Positions 7,221-15,769 are shown, counted from the stretch's first letter. The stretch is DNA of 64,000 nucleotides from Gp6-AA40 sp963742105 (GCA_963742105.1 CAVUKN010000005.1:434001-498000); one strand, 5' to 3'. Numbers and translations: made by a program. Notes: generated from the sequence alone by a model not told the origin.

Positions 7221-8402
7221 ATGGCCTCAATCATCCCGCTGCTGACCGACTTCGAAAAGAAGAGCATTGGCGAGCGTCAAGGGCTGCCCGAGCAGTATCT
7301 TGGCCTCTCCGACGCCGCGATGGAGATCCGCATCGCCGCCGCCAGGGAAAAGCTCGGGACGAGGCTGGTCATCCTTGGTCATCACTATCAGCGTGATGAA
7401 GTCATCAAGTTTGCCGACTTCACCGGCGACTCGTTCAAGCTGTCGCGCCAGATCGCCAGCCGGCCCGAAGCCGACTTCATCGTGTTCTGCGGCGTGCACT
7501 TCATGGCGGAGAGTGCCGACGTGCTCTGCCATCCGCACCAGCAGGTGATCCTGCCCGACCTCGCTGCCGGCTGCTCGATGTCGGACATGGCCGATCCTGA
7601 TCAGCTCGCCACGTGCTGGGAAGAACTCCAGCAGATGGGTGTACAGGGGGCAGGGGGCAGGGGGGTAGGCGACGGGGCGACGAAAGCCGGAGTCATTCCG
7701 GTCACCTACATCAATTCCGCAGCGTCCATCAAAGCCTTCATCGGCGAGCGCGGCGGCACGGTGTGTACGTCAGGTAATGCAGAGGCGACCCTGCGCTGGG
7801 CGTTCGCGCGCGGCGAAAGGATTCTGTTCCTTCCCGACCAGCACCTGGGTCGCAACACGGCGTACTACAAGCTCGGGATCCCGCTCGACGAAATGGTCGT
7901 CTGGGATCCGAACGAGATCTTTGGCGGCCTCGACGCCGAGCAGGTCCGGCGCGCGCGGATGATCCTGTGGAAGGGCCACTGCTCGGTACACGAGCGGTTC
8001 ACGGTCCAGCAGATTGCAGCCGTGCGGACGCAGCACCCCGGCGTTCGCGTCATCGTGCATCCCGAAGTGCCCTGGGCGGTCGTGGATGCCGCGGACGACA
8101 ACGGCAGCACCGAGTACATCCTCAAGACTGTGCGCAACAGCCCGAAGGGATCAGTCTGGGCGGTTGGCACCGAAGTCCACCTGGTGAACCGTCTGGCTAA
8201 CGAGGTGGCGCCCGACAAGACGGTCATCTCACTCGACCAGTTCGGGTGCTTGTGCTCGACGATGTTTCGCGTGTCGCCGAATCACCTGTTGTGGATTCTT
8301 GAAGAGCTGGTAGAGGGCCGCGTCCACAACCGCATCGTCGTGCCCGACGAGCAGAAGCATTGGAACCGGGTCGCGCTGGACCGGATGTTGTCTATTCAGT
8401 AG
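7221..8402 (+). CDS. nadA: Quinolinate synthase (NadA)
   Basis: NadA condenses iminoaspartate with dihydroxyacetone phosphate to quinolinate, the first committed NAD precursor; it holds a [4Fe-4S] cluster. The 393-aa protein shows ILGHHYQRDEVIKFADFTGDS, FCGVHFMAESADVL, VTYINS, FLPDQHLGRNT, and the C-terminal cysteine region QFGCLCSTMFRVSP. Between LQQMG and AGVIPVTYINS it carries a low-complexity Gly-rich insert encoded by a CAGGGGG-type repeat (about 7637-7680), which does not break the frame. The same repeat type occurs inside the gene at 14286. ATG 7221 is preferred to TTG 7215. Confidence 0.93.
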   Translation: MASIIPLLTDFEKKSIGERQGLPEQYLGLSDAAMEIRIAAAREKLGTRLVILGHHYQRDEVIKFADFTGDSFKLSRQIASRPEADFIVFCGVHFMAESADVLCHPHQQVILPDLAAGCSMSDMADPDQLATCWEELQQMGVQGAGGRGVGDGATKAGVIPVTYINSAASIKAFIGERGGTVCTSGNAEATLRWAFARGERILFLPDQHLGRNTAYYKLGIPLDEMVVWDPNEIFGGLDAEQVRRARMILWKGHCSVHERFTVQQIAAVRTQHPGVRVIVHPEVPWAVVDAADDNGSTEYILKTVRNSPKGSVWAVGTEVHLVNRLANEVAPDKTVISLDQFGCLCSTMFRVSPNHLLWILEELVEGRVHNRIVVPDEQKHWNRVALDRMLSIQ

Positions 8403-8440
8403 CCGGTAGCCGGTAGCCGGTAGCCGGTAGCCGGTAGCCG
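8401..8440. repeat. Tandem GGTAGCC repeat after nadA
   Basis: About five and a half head-to-tail copies of a 7-bp unit (AGCCGGT / GGTAGCC) start at the nadA stop codon and decay into GTCGCTGGTGG. There are no spacers, so this is not a CRISPR array. Confidence 0.85.
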
Positions 8441-8526
8441 GTCGCTGGTGGCCCGGTGCCCCGGTGGCAAGTCGCGGCTCGCTCTCAACTGCAAGTCCGA
8501 TCCATGCGTCACCCTCAAGGGCTTGG

Positions 8527-8565
8527 ACGTTGGTCCAACGATAGCCGTTGGGAGTTGGGAGTTTT
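8527..8565. repeat. Partial CCAACTCC-family element
   Basis: ACGTTGGTCCAACG followed by CCGTTGGGAGTTGGGAGTT is the right arm of the CCAACTCC palindrome family found complete elsewhere in the window (for example at 60804-60908). The left arm is missing. It lies between nadA and the superoxide dismutase gene. Confidence 0.7.
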
Positions 8566-8616
8566 TCTGTTGTACGATTCCGTGTTTCTCCCGATCGACG
8601 ACCGAGGAGGCCCTTG

Positions 8617-9216
8617 ATGGCTCACGAACTTCCGAAGCTTCCCTACGATTTCGCCGCGCTCGAGCCGCACATCGATGCGCAGACCATGCAGATCCATCAC
8701 GGGAAGCACCACCAGGCATACGTCACCAATCTCAATGCGGCGCTGGAGAAGGCGCCGGAACTCCAGGGCAAGAGCGTCGACGAGCTCTGCAAGGGCATCA
8801 ACAGCGTCCCTGAAGCCATCCGCACCGCGGTCCGCAACAACGGTGGCGGTCACTGGAATCACAGCAAGTTCTGGACGTGGATGGCGCCGAACGCTGGCGG
8901 CAATCCGACCGGCAAGATCGCGGACGCTATCAACAGCTCGTTTGGCGGCTTCGACAAGTTCAAAGAGGAATGGGCCAAGGCGGGTGGCGGCCGCTTCGGC
9001 AGCGGCTGGGTGTGGCTGCTCAACGACGGTGGCAAGCTGTCAATTACCAGCACGCCGAACCAGGACAATCCGTTGATGGATGGGAAGTCCGCGCCGATTC
9101 TCGGCCTGGACGTCTGGGAGCACGCCTACTACTTGAAATATCAGAACCGCCGTCCCGACTACATCACCGCCTGGTGGAACGTCGTGAACTGGGCGGAGGT
9201 CAACAAGAGCCTCTAA
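8617..9216 (+). CDS. sodB: Fe/Mn superoxide dismutase
   Basis: A cytoplasmic 199-aa superoxide dismutase. The metal ligands are in IHHGKHHQAYV (His near 27), GGGHWNHSKFW (His near 80) and LDVWEHAYY (Asp and His near 160-165). The ATG has a strong Shine-Dalgarno, GAGGAGG at 8604-8610, six bases upstream, which excludes the longer reading. Whether it uses iron or manganese cannot be decided by eye. The gene stands alone between repeat elements and is followed at once by a GTGAATC palindrome. Confidence 0.95.
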   Translation: MAHELPKLPYDFAALEPHIDAQTMQIHHGKHHQAYVTNLNAALEKAPELQGKSVDELCKGINSVPEAIRTAVRNNGGGHWNHSKFWTWMAPNAGGNPTGKIADAINSSFGGFDKFKEEWAKAGGGRFGSGWVWLLNDGGKLSITSTPNQDNPLMDGKSAPILGLDVWEHAYYLKYQNRRPDYITAWWNVVNWAEVNKSL

Positions 9217-9219
9217 TCA

Positions 9220-9329
9220 ATCGTGAATCGCGAATCGTGATTCGTGAACGGGCAGGCACGGAGGCAGATGCGCCGTTTCCTCGATTCACGATTCACGATT
9301 CACCATTCACGAATCACGATTCGCGATTA
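9220..9329. repeat. GTGAATC-unit palindrome (family B, copy 1)
   Basis: The left arm repeats CGTGAATCG-like units; the right arm repeats the reverse complement (CGATTCACGATTCAC). A spacer of about 35 nt contains GGCACGGAG, which recurs in the spacer of the copy at 18981. It starts 4 bases after the sodB stop codon. Confidence 0.85.
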
Positions 9330-9343
9330 TCTGGGGAGAGCCC

Positions 9344-9349
9344 TATAAT
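9344..9349 (+). promoter_or_regulatory. TATAAT -10 box, probably leaderless
   Basis: TATAAT ends 8 nt before the ATG at 9358, so the first transcribed base would be at or next to the start codon. There is no Shine-Dalgarno. Confidence 0.6.
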
Positions 9350-9357
9350 CGCGCCAG

Positions 9358-11154
9358 ATGAACCCCACGGACGTCGGGAACCCTGACTTTTTCCACCGCG
9401 TCGTCGATTGCCAATGGGCTTGTCCGGCACACACGAACGTCCCGGAATACATCCGCCTGATCGCCCAGGGTCGTTTCACCGACGCCTACCTTGTCAACCG
9501 CGACTCGAACGTCTTCCCCGGAATCCTCGGTCGAACCTGCGATCGGCCCTGTGAGCCGGCGTGCCGCCGCAGCCGCGTGGACGGCAAGCCGGTCGCGATC
9601 TGCCGGTTGAAGCGCGTCGCCGCGGATCACCGCGGCGAGGTGAAGCACCTCCTGCCGAAGGCGCCCGACAGCAAGAACGGAAAGAAGGTCGCGCTCATCG
9701 GTGCCGGACCGGCGTCGTTGACTGTCGCGAACGACCTGATGCCGCTCGGCTATCACGTCACGGTGTTCGAGAAGCTGCCGCGCGCCGGCGGCCTGATGCG
9801 GATCAATATCCCGTCCTTCCGGCTGCCCGAAGAAGTGCTGGACGAGGAGATCGGGTACATCACCGACATGGGCGTCGACGTGCGCTACAACACGCCCGTG
9901 GACAGCCTGAAGCAACTGCTCGACAGCGGCGAGTACAGCGCCGTGTTCGTCGGGACCGGCGCCCCTCGCGGCAAGGAACTCGACGTTCCCGGCCGAAAGG
10001 ACACCGCTCAGATTTTCATCGGCATCGACTGGCTCGAGTCGATCCATTTCGGTCACGTGGACTCGGTCGGCAAGCGCGTGCTGATCATCGGCGTCGGCAA
10101 CACGGCGATGGACTGCTGCCGCTCGGCGAAGCGGCTGGGCGCGACCGACGTCAAGGTGATCGCGCGCAAGACGCGCAAGTACTTCAAGGCATCGCCCTGG
10201 GAGCTCGAAGATGCCGAAGAAGAGGGCGTGGAGATTCTCGAAAACCTGCAACCGATCCGGTTCATCGTCGACAACGGCAAGCTCACCGGGATGGAATTCG
10301 AGAAGTTCCGCTCCGAGGAAACGCCGTCAGGGCTGAAGCAGGAGGTGATCGGCCGCGAGACGATCGCCTGCGACACCGTCGTCCTGGCGATCGGGCAGGA
10401 CAACGCCTTCCCGTTTATCGAACGCAGCATCGGCCTGGAGTTCGGCAAATGGGACATGCCGATCGTGGACAAGCGGACGTTCATGTCCACCCGCCCGGGT
10501 GTGTTCTTTGGTGGTGATGCGGCGTTCGGACCGAAGAACATCATCTGGGCCGTCGAGCATGGGCACCAGGCAGCGATTTCGATCCACAACTACTGTCTGG
10601 GCATTCCGCTCGACCAGCGACCGCGCCACCGCGTCACGATGACGAGCACGAAGATGGGGCTGCACGAGTGGTCGTACAGCAACGACTACAACCCCGTCCA
10701 GCGGCAGAAGATGGTGCACGTCGAGATGCCGATGCGCTTCTCGAAGATGACGATCGAAGTGGAAACGGGATTCACGCCGGAGCAGACGGCGGCAGAAGTC
10801 GAGCGCTGTCTCAACTGCGACGTGCAGACCGCGTTCAACGCCCCCGCTTGTATCGAGTGCGACGCGTGCATCGACATCTGTCCGACCGACTGCCTGACCA
10901 TGGTCCGCAACGACGAGCAGCCGGCGCTCGAGGCCGCGCTGACCGCGCCGCGGATCGAACCGGATCAGCCGCTGTTCGTGTCGGCGGCGCTGAAGCAGAC
11001 CGGCCGCGTGATGGTGAAGGACGAGAACGTCTGCGTCCACTGTGGTCTGTGCGCCGAACGCTGTCCAACGTACGCCTGGGACATGCGCAAGTCGGTAATT
11101 CATATCCCGCTGGCGGGAGAACCCGTAACAATCCCCGCGCTTGCGGGCGCGTAA
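9358..11154 (+). CDS. FAD/NAD(P) iron-sulfur oxidoreductase (GltD/NfnB-like with C-terminal ferredoxin domain)
   Basis: A 598-aa soluble flavoprotein. Order: N-terminal Fe-S domain with CQWACPAHTNVPEY and CDRPCEPACRR; FAD site IGAGPASLTVA (near 110); NAD(P) site IGVGNTAMDCC (near 240); second FAD block GVFFGGDAAFGPKNIIWAVEHG; and two C-terminal [4Fe-4S] motifs, CIECDACIDICPTDC and CVHCGLCAERCP. It is the first gene of a three-gene operon with korA and korB, so it probably passes electrons between reduced ferredoxin and NAD(P)(H) or feeds the KOR enzyme. That role is inferred from domains and context. Glutamate synthase activity is unlikely because no large subunit is nearby. Confidence 0.85.
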   Translation: MNPTDVGNPDFFHRVVDCQWACPAHTNVPEYIRLIAQGRFTDAYLVNRDSNVFPGILGRTCDRPCEPACRRSRVDGKPVAICRLKRVAADHRGEVKHLLPKAPDSKNGKKVALIGAGPASLTVANDLMPLGYHVTVFEKLPRAGGLMRINIPSFRLPEEVLDEEIGYITDMGVDVRYNTPVDSLKQLLDSGEYSAVFVGTGAPRGKELDVPGRKDTAQIFIGIDWLESIHFGHVDSVGKRVLIIGVGNTAMDCCRSAKRLGATDVKVIARKTRKYFKASPWELEDAEEEGVEILENLQPIRFIVDNGKLTGMEFEKFRSEETPSGLKQEVIGRETIACDTVVLAIGQDNAFPFIERSIGLEFGKWDMPIVDKRTFMSTRPGVFFGGDAAFGPKNIIWAVEHGHQAAISIHNYCLGIPLDQRPRHRVTMTSTKMGLHEWSYSNDYNPVQRQKMVHVEMPMRFSKMTIEVETGFTPEQTAAEVERCLNCDVQTAFNAPACIECDACIDICPTDCLTMVRNDEQPALEAALTAPRIEPDQPLFVSAALKQTGRVMVKDENVCVHCGLCAERCPTYAWDMRKSVIHIPLAGEPVTIPALAGA

Positions 11155-11161
11155 GGCCTAC

Positions 11162-11236
11162 GTTAGCCACGGAGACACGAAGGCACGGAGAGCCAAACCT
11201 CAAAAGACCTTCGTGTCTTCGTGCCTTCGTGGCTAC
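11162..11236. repeat. ACGAAGG-unit palindrome (family C, copy 1)
   Basis: TAGCCACGGAGACACGAAGG and the matching CTTCGTGCCTTCGTGGCTA form the arms of a hairpin with a short A-rich loop. It lies 8 bases after the stop of the oxidoreductase gene and before korA. Confidence 0.85.
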
Positions 11237-11257
11237 GTCCGTGACGAGTGGAAACCA

Positions 11258-13051
11258 ATGGACCGAACCAACGATTTCGCATTCAAAATCGCTACTGCCA
11301 ACGGAACAGGATCGGCGTCGGCCAATGGCCTGATCATGCAGGCGATCTTCCGGATGGGGATCCCCGTCACCGGCAAGAACGTTTTCCCGTCGAACATCCA
11401 GGGCCTGCCCACGTGGTACGAGATCCGGGTCAACAAGGACGGCTACACCGCCCGCACGCCGTACTTCGACCTGATGGTGGCGCTGAACGCGGCCACGTAT
11501 GTGAAGGACGTTGCGGAGGTGCGACCCGGCGGGTACCTGCTGTTCGACTCGAGCTGGCCGCTCGACGACAAGCTGCACCGGCCAGACATCACCTATCTCG
11601 GCGTGCCGCTCGCCGAGATGTGCAACGCCGCGTTCACGGGTGTGCGCGAGCGCATCCTGATGAAGAACATCGCCTACGCCGGCGCGCTCGCGGCGCTGCT
11701 GCAGATCGACACCGCGATCATCCGGATCCTGCTGAAGGAAAAGTTCGGGAAGAAACCGGCGCTGATGGACTCGAATCAGAAGGCGGTCGATGTCGGCTAC
11801 GACTACGCGACTCAAACGTTCTCGTGCCCGCTGCCGATCCGCCTGCAGCCGATGGATTTGAACAAGGACGCGATCCTCATCGACGGCAACACGTCGGCGG
11901 CACTCGGGTGCGTCTATGCCGGGGCGACCGTGGCCGCGTGGTATCCGATCACGCCGTCGACATCGCTGATGGATGCGTTCCGCGGGTTCTGCCAGAAATT
12001 TCGTGTCGACGCGCAGGGCAAACACAAGTTCGCCATCCTCCAGGCGGAGGACGAATTGGCAGCGATCGGCATGGTCGTCGGGGCGGGGTGGGCAGGCGCC
12101 CGCGCGTTCACGTCCACGGCCGGCCCCGGCATCTCGCTCATGAGCGAGTTCATCGGGCTTGCCTACTACGGTGAAGTGCCGGCAGTGATCTTCAACGTGC
12201 AACGCACCGGCCCCTCAACCGGTATGCCGACCCGCACGCAGCAGGGCGACCTGATGATGTGCGCCTACGCGTCCCACGGCGACACCCGTCACATCTGCCT
12301 GTATCCCGCCGATCCGCGTGAAGCGTTCGAGTTCGCCGTCAAGGCCTTCGACCTCGCCGAACGGTTTCAGACGCCTGTATTCGTCTTGAGCGATCTCGAC
12401 ATCGGCATGAACGACTGGGTCGTGCCGAAGCTCACCTGGGACGACGGGTATCGACCGGATCGGGGAAAGGTGCTGAGCGCGGAAGAACTGGAGTCCGCGA
12501 AGACCTTCTACCGCTACCTGGATGTCGATGGCGATGGAATTCCCTACCGGACGCTGCCCGGAACACATCCGAAGGGGGCGTACTTCACGCGCGGATCGGG
12601 CCACAACCGCTTTGGCGGCTATACGGAAGACGCCGACGAGTACACGGACGTGGTCGATCGCATCGACCGGAAGATCCAGCGGGCAAGCAAGGCCGTCCCC
12701 GCGCCACTCGTCCAGGCGAAACCGGGACACAAGCTGGGCCTGGTGACGATTGGTGGCTGCCACGGCGCGTGCGCCGAGGCCATGGACGTTCTGGCGCGCG
12801 ACGGCATCGGCATCGACTACATGCGCGTGCGCGGATTCCCGTTCGGCGATGACGTCAGCGACTTCCTCGAGGCGCACGACATCAACTTCATCGTGGAACA
12901 GAATCGCGACGCGCAGCTCCGCAGTCTGCTGCTCCTGGAGACCGGTGTGGCGATCGAGAAACTCGCGTCGGTGCGGTATTACGGCGGCTTCCCGATGAGC
13001 GCTCATCACGTGATCGCGGGTGTGAAGGCAAAGCTCGAGAAGGCTGCCTGA
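11258..13051 (+). CDS. korA: 2-oxoacid:ferredoxin oxidoreductase, fused gamma-alpha subunit
   Basis: A 597-aa subunit with the gamma domain first (GSASANGLIMQAIFRMGIPV and KDGYTARTPYFDLMVALN) and the alpha domain after about residue 190 (AALGCVYAGATVAAWYPITPSTSLMDAF, FNVQRTGPSTGMPTRTQQGDL). With the beta subunit encoded next it oxidatively decarboxylates a 2-oxoacid to acyl-CoA and reduced ferredoxin; 2-oxoglutarate is the likeliest substrate for this subunit layout, but pyruvate or branched-chain acids cannot be excluded. ATG 11258 is used because the longer reading passes through the ACGAAGG palindrome. Confidence 0.9.
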   Translation: MDRTNDFAFKIATANGTGSASANGLIMQAIFRMGIPVTGKNVFPSNIQGLPTWYEIRVNKDGYTARTPYFDLMVALNAATYVKDVAEVRPGGYLLFDSSWPLDDKLHRPDITYLGVPLAEMCNAAFTGVRERILMKNIAYAGALAALLQIDTAIIRILLKEKFGKKPALMDSNQKAVDVGYDYATQTFSCPLPIRLQPMDLNKDAILIDGNTSAALGCVYAGATVAAWYPITPSTSLMDAFRGFCQKFRVDAQGKHKFAILQAEDELAAIGMVVGAGWAGARAFTSTAGPGISLMSEFIGLAYYGEVPAVIFNVQRTGPSTGMPTRTQQGDLMMCAYASHGDTRHICLYPADPREAFEFAVKAFDLAERFQTPVFVLSDLDIGMNDWVVPKLTWDDGYRPDRGKVLSAEELESAKTFYRYLDVDGDGIPYRTLPGTHPKGAYFTRGSGHNRFGGYTEDADEYTDVVDRIDRKIQRASKAVPAPLVQAKPGHKLGLVTIGGCHGACAEAMDVLARDGIGIDYMRVRGFPFGDDVSDFLEAHDINFIVEQNRDAQLRSLLLLETGVAIEKLASVRYYGGFPMSAHHVIAGVKAKLEKAA

Positions 13052-13055
13052 ATAT

Positions 13056-13141
13056 TCAACCACGAAGGTCACGAAGGACACGAAGGACACGAAGGATTGC
13101 CTGTGGTTTTCTTCGTGATCTTCGTGCCCTTCGTGGTTCAA
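13056..13141. repeat. ACGAAGG-unit palindrome (family C, copy 2)
   Basis: The left arm has four ACGAAGG-type units starting TTCAACCACGAAGG; the right arm is CTTCGTGCCCTTCGTGGTT. It fills most of the 97-bp gap between korA and korB, so it would be transcribed with the operon. Confidence 0.88.
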
Positions 13142-13148
13142 AGGTCTT

Positions 13149-14204
13149 ATGACGTTTCTACCCAAGCCGAAAGTCCATCATCCGGCCCTGCCGAAGAACG
13201 CGATCGGTCTCACCCGTCGTGACTACGAGGGGACCATCACCACGTTGTGCGCGGGGTGCGGCCACGACTCGATTACCGCGGCGATCATCCAGGCGTTCTG
13301 GGAGCTCGCGATCGCGCCGCATCGGGTGGCAAAGCTCTCCGGAATCGGATGCTCGTCGAAGACTCCCGCGTATTTCCTCAAGGAGGCGCACGGCTTCAAC
13401 GGGGTGCACGGGCGGATGCCGGCGCTGGTGACCGGGGCCAATGCGGCCAACAGCGAGATCACGTACATCGGCATTTCCGGAGACGGCGATTCGCTGTCGA
13501 TCGGCATCGGTCACCTGTCGCACGCGATCCGGCGCAACGTCAACCTGCTCTACATCCTCGAGAACAACGGCGTCTACGGGCTGACCAAGGGTCAGTTCTC
13601 GGCGTCGGCGGATCGCGGCTCGCTCAGCAAGAAGGGCGAAGCGAACACGATGGAGGCGATCGACGGCTGCCTGCTGGCGCTGACGCTCGGCGCCACGTTC
13701 GTCGCCCGCAGTTTCTCTGGTGACAAGGCCCAACTGGTGCCGATCATCAAGGCCGGCATCGCGCATCGCGGTTTTGCGTTCGTGGACGTCATCTCGCCGT
13801 GCGTGACCTTCAACGATCACGAAGGCTCGATGAAGAGCTATGCCTACACACGCGAGCACAACGTCGAGATCGTCCGAGCGGATTTCGTGCCGCCGGCAAA
13901 GGAGATCACCACCGAGTACGAGGCGGGCGGTGTCCGCAGCGTGATGCTCCACGATGGCGGCTGGGTCCGGCTCCGAAAGGTGGCGGAGGACTATGACCCG
14001 ACGGATCGTGATCGCGCCTACGCCTACATCCGCGAGCGCCAGCGCGAAGGCGAGATCGTCACCGGACTGCTGTTCCTCTCAGCCGAGTCGCGGGACCTTC
14101 ACGACCAGAGCAACACCGTCCCGGCGGCGTTGACGACGATGCCGTACGAGCAGCTCTGTCCCGGGAGCGCGGAACTGGAGCGACTGCAGCAGCGGTTTCG
14201 GTAA
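13149..14204 (+). CDS. korB: 2-oxoacid:ferredoxin oxidoreductase, beta subunit
   Basis: The 351-aa thiamine diphosphate-binding subunit. CAGCGHDSI near residue 35 and GIGCSSKTP carry cluster/ThDP-contact residues, and GDGDSLSIGIGHLSHAIRRN...ENNGVYG is the ThDP motif (GDG...NN). It completes the KorAB enzyme with the gene upstream. The C-terminal extension after about residue 290 (DRDRAYAYIRERQREGEIVTGLLF) is typical of the long beta form. It ends at a GTGAATC palindrome. Confidence 0.93.
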   Translation: MTFLPKPKVHHPALPKNAIGLTRRDYEGTITTLCAGCGHDSITAAIIQAFWELAIAPHRVAKLSGIGCSSKTPAYFLKEAHGFNGVHGRMPALVTGANAANSEITYIGISGDGDSLSIGIGHLSHAIRRNVNLLYILENNGVYGLTKGQFSASADRGSLSKKGEANTMEAIDGCLLALTLGATFVARSFSGDKAQLVPIIKAGIAHRGFAFVDVISPCVTFNDHEGSMKSYAYTREHNVEIVRADFVPPAKEITTEYEAGGVRSVMLHDGGWVRLRKVAEDYDPTDRDRAYAYIRERQREGEIVTGLLFLSAESRDLHDQSNTVPAALTTMPYEQLCPGSAELERLQQRFR

Positions 14205-14262
14205 TCGTGAAGTGAATCGTGAATCGGTGAGTCGAGATTCACGATTCGTTGTTATGATTCGC
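14203..14262. repeat. GTGAATC-unit palindrome (family B, short copy)
   Basis: GTGAATCGTGAATCGGTGAG on the left faces GATTCACGATTCG on the right with almost no spacer. It begins inside the last base of the korB stop region and lies before the next gene. Confidence 0.7.
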
Positions 14263-14285
14263 GGCCAAACGATACGGGAGCCTGA

Positions 14286-15206
14286 ATGACCCATTCTTCA
14301 TCCGCGCGGGCGTGTGTCGTGGCAGCTGGTCTGGCGCTCGGTATGGCCTTCAGCGCCGGCGCGCAGGACTGGAAGACGAAAGCGCCCACCGCCGCTGACT
14401 GGTCGGCCCTGGCGAAGCTGCCTGATTTCAGCGGTGTCTGGGAAACCGGCCGGCCTCCGGCGGCGCAGACAGCAGGGGACAGGGGACAGGGGGCAGGAAA
14501 CAGGGGGCAGGGGGCAGGGGGCAGGGAACAGGCCCCGGGGACGCAGGCTGCGGGACAAGCGCCCGCGGCGGGTAATGGCACCGGCCGCGCGGGTGGCGCG
14601 GCGGCCCCGGCTGGCCGTGCCGGCGGACGGGCCGGTGGCGCGCCAGCAGGTCCGCAACTCACACCAGCCTACGCGGCCAAGCGTCAGGAACTGGCGTCCC
14701 GAGGCGCGGAGGACAACAACACGGCCAACTGCCTGCCGCCGGGCATGCCGGGGATCATGGGACAGCCCTATCCGATGGAATTCCTGATGACGCCGGGCAA
14801 GGTGACCATCGTCATCGAGGCGTATACGCAGGTCCGGCACATCTACACGGATGGACGGCCCTTGCCGACAGATCCCGATCCGAAATTCTTCGGGACTTCC
14901 GTCGGCAAATGGGAAGGGGACACGCTCGTCGTCGAGACGGTCGGGTTCTCACCGCAGACCTTGCTGGCGGCCAATACACCCCACAGCGACAAGATGCGCA
15001 TCACGGAGCGATTCCGATTGACCGCGCCCGACGTCATGACGATCGATACGACGGTGACCGACTCCGAAGCGCTCACCGCACCCTGGACATCGTCTCGCAC
15101 CCTGGTTCGGCATCGCGACTGGACGATCTCCGAATACATTTGCGAAGAGAACAACCGGAACTATGTCGACGCGGCCGGCAAGGCAGGCGTGAAACTCGAC
15201 AAGTAG
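14286..15206 (+). CDS. Secreted HWEGDTLVV-family protein (paralogue 1)
   Basis: A 306-aa exported protein of a family I know only as uncharacterised and abundant in Acidobacteria. A signal peptide ends near SAGAQ (residue 25). Conserved blocks follow: DFSGVWETGRP, NCLPPGMPG, IYTDGRPLPTDPDPKFFG, SVGKWEGDTLVVETVGF, HSDKMRITERFRLT and SEYICEENNRNYVD. Residues about 60-120 are a Gly/Ala/Gln-rich linker encoded by a CAGGGGG-type DNA repeat followed by a GGC-rich stretch. It is 44 bases upstream of a DUF6152 gene and belongs to the first TonB module. Function unknown. Confidence 0.82.
   Translation: MTHSSSARACVVAAGLALGMAFSAGAQDWKTKAPTAADWSALAKLPDFSGVWETGRPPAAQTAGDRGQGAGNRGQGAGGREQAPGTQAAGQAPAAGNGTGRAGGAAAPAGRAGGRAGGAPAGPQLTPAYAAKRQELASRGAEDNNTANCLPPGMPGIMGQPYPMEFLMTPGKVTIVIEAYTQVRHIYTDGRPLPTDPDPKFFGTSVGKWEGDTLVVETVGFSPQTLLAANTPHSDKMRITERFRLTAPDVMTIDTTVTDSEALTAPWTSSRTLVRHRDWTISEYICEENNRNYVDAAGKAGVKLDK
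14466..14540. repeat. CAGGGGG tandem repeat inside a coding region
   Basis: Eight or so imperfect units of the form (A)CAGGGG(A/G)CAGG lie in frame in the secreted-protein gene and encode a GQGAGNRGQGAGG-type linker. A shorter stretch of the same repeat lies inside nadA at about 7637-7668. Confidence 0.85.
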
Positions 15207-15250
15207 GCCGGGATACACGAAAGTAGTCCCGCCGCAGTTAAGGAGCCGCA

Positions 15251-15655
15251 ATGATCCGCAGGTTTTCGGGACCGGTGACCACGTTCGCATTCGCTGCACT
15301 CATCGCTGCTGCCGGCGCATCCGTGTCCGCTCATCACTCGTTCGCCGTCTTCGACATGACGGCGCAGAAGAGCATCGAGGGAACTGTGAAGAAGGTGGAC
15401 TGGACCAATCCGCATGTCTGGGTGTGGGTGGACGTCCCGACGACTGGTGGCGCTAGCGAGACGTACGGGTTCGAAGGGATGAGTCCCAACTACCTCGCCC
15501 GGCGGGGCTGGTCACGAACGACGCTTCAGACCGGGATGAAGGTCACGGTTCAATACCGGCCGCTGAAGGACGGGAAACCGGGAGGCATGTTCGTCAGCGC
15601 CAAGCTTCCCACTGGATTGCTGCTGACCGGGGGAGGAGCTCAACAGGGCCAATAG
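15251..15655 (+). CDS. DUF6152 family secreted protein (copy 1)
   Basis: A 134-aa protein with a signal peptide ending in ASVSA and a predicted mature N-terminus HHSFAVFD. The family marks are HHSF, a T-x-x-G-T-V strand (IEGTVKKVDW) and the invariant NPH (here WTNPHVWVWVDV). An AAGGAG Shine-Dalgarno precedes the ATG. It sits between an HWEGDTLVV gene and a TonB receptor. DUF6152 has no assigned function; a role at the cell envelope is inferred from the signal peptide and neighbours. Confidence 0.87.
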   Translation: MIRRFSGPVTTFAFAALIAAAGASVSAHHSFAVFDMTAQKSIEGTVKKVDWTNPHVWVWVDVPTTGGASETYGFEGMSPNYLARRGWSRTTLQTGMKVTVQYRPLKDGKPGGMFVSAKLPTGLLLTGGGAQQGQ

Positions 15656-15740
15656 TCCAGTTCACCAGCTACTCCCGTTCGCCACCGCCCGTCGGCCGAA
15701 GCCGACTCGATTGATGCGTGCCGCGCATCGTTCATCGGCA

Positions 15741-15769
15741 TTGACTCAGCTCTCCGGGTGCCGTAACGT
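15741..15769 (+). promoter_or_regulatory. Weak candidate promoter before TonB receptor 1
   Basis: TTGACT at 15741-15746 and TAACGT at 15764-15769 are 17 bases apart in the 170-bp gap before the receptor gene. The -10 match is poor, so this is only a candidate. Confidence 0.25.

Noticed and set aside
8401..8440. CRISPR-like tandem GGTAGCC repeats
   Set aside because: The 7-bp units are contiguous with no spacers, and there are no cas genes in the window.
10835..12202. A 455-codon minus-strand frame over the kor operon
   Set aside because: It is antisense to two conserved genes, crosses a palindromic repeat and has no recognisable domain.
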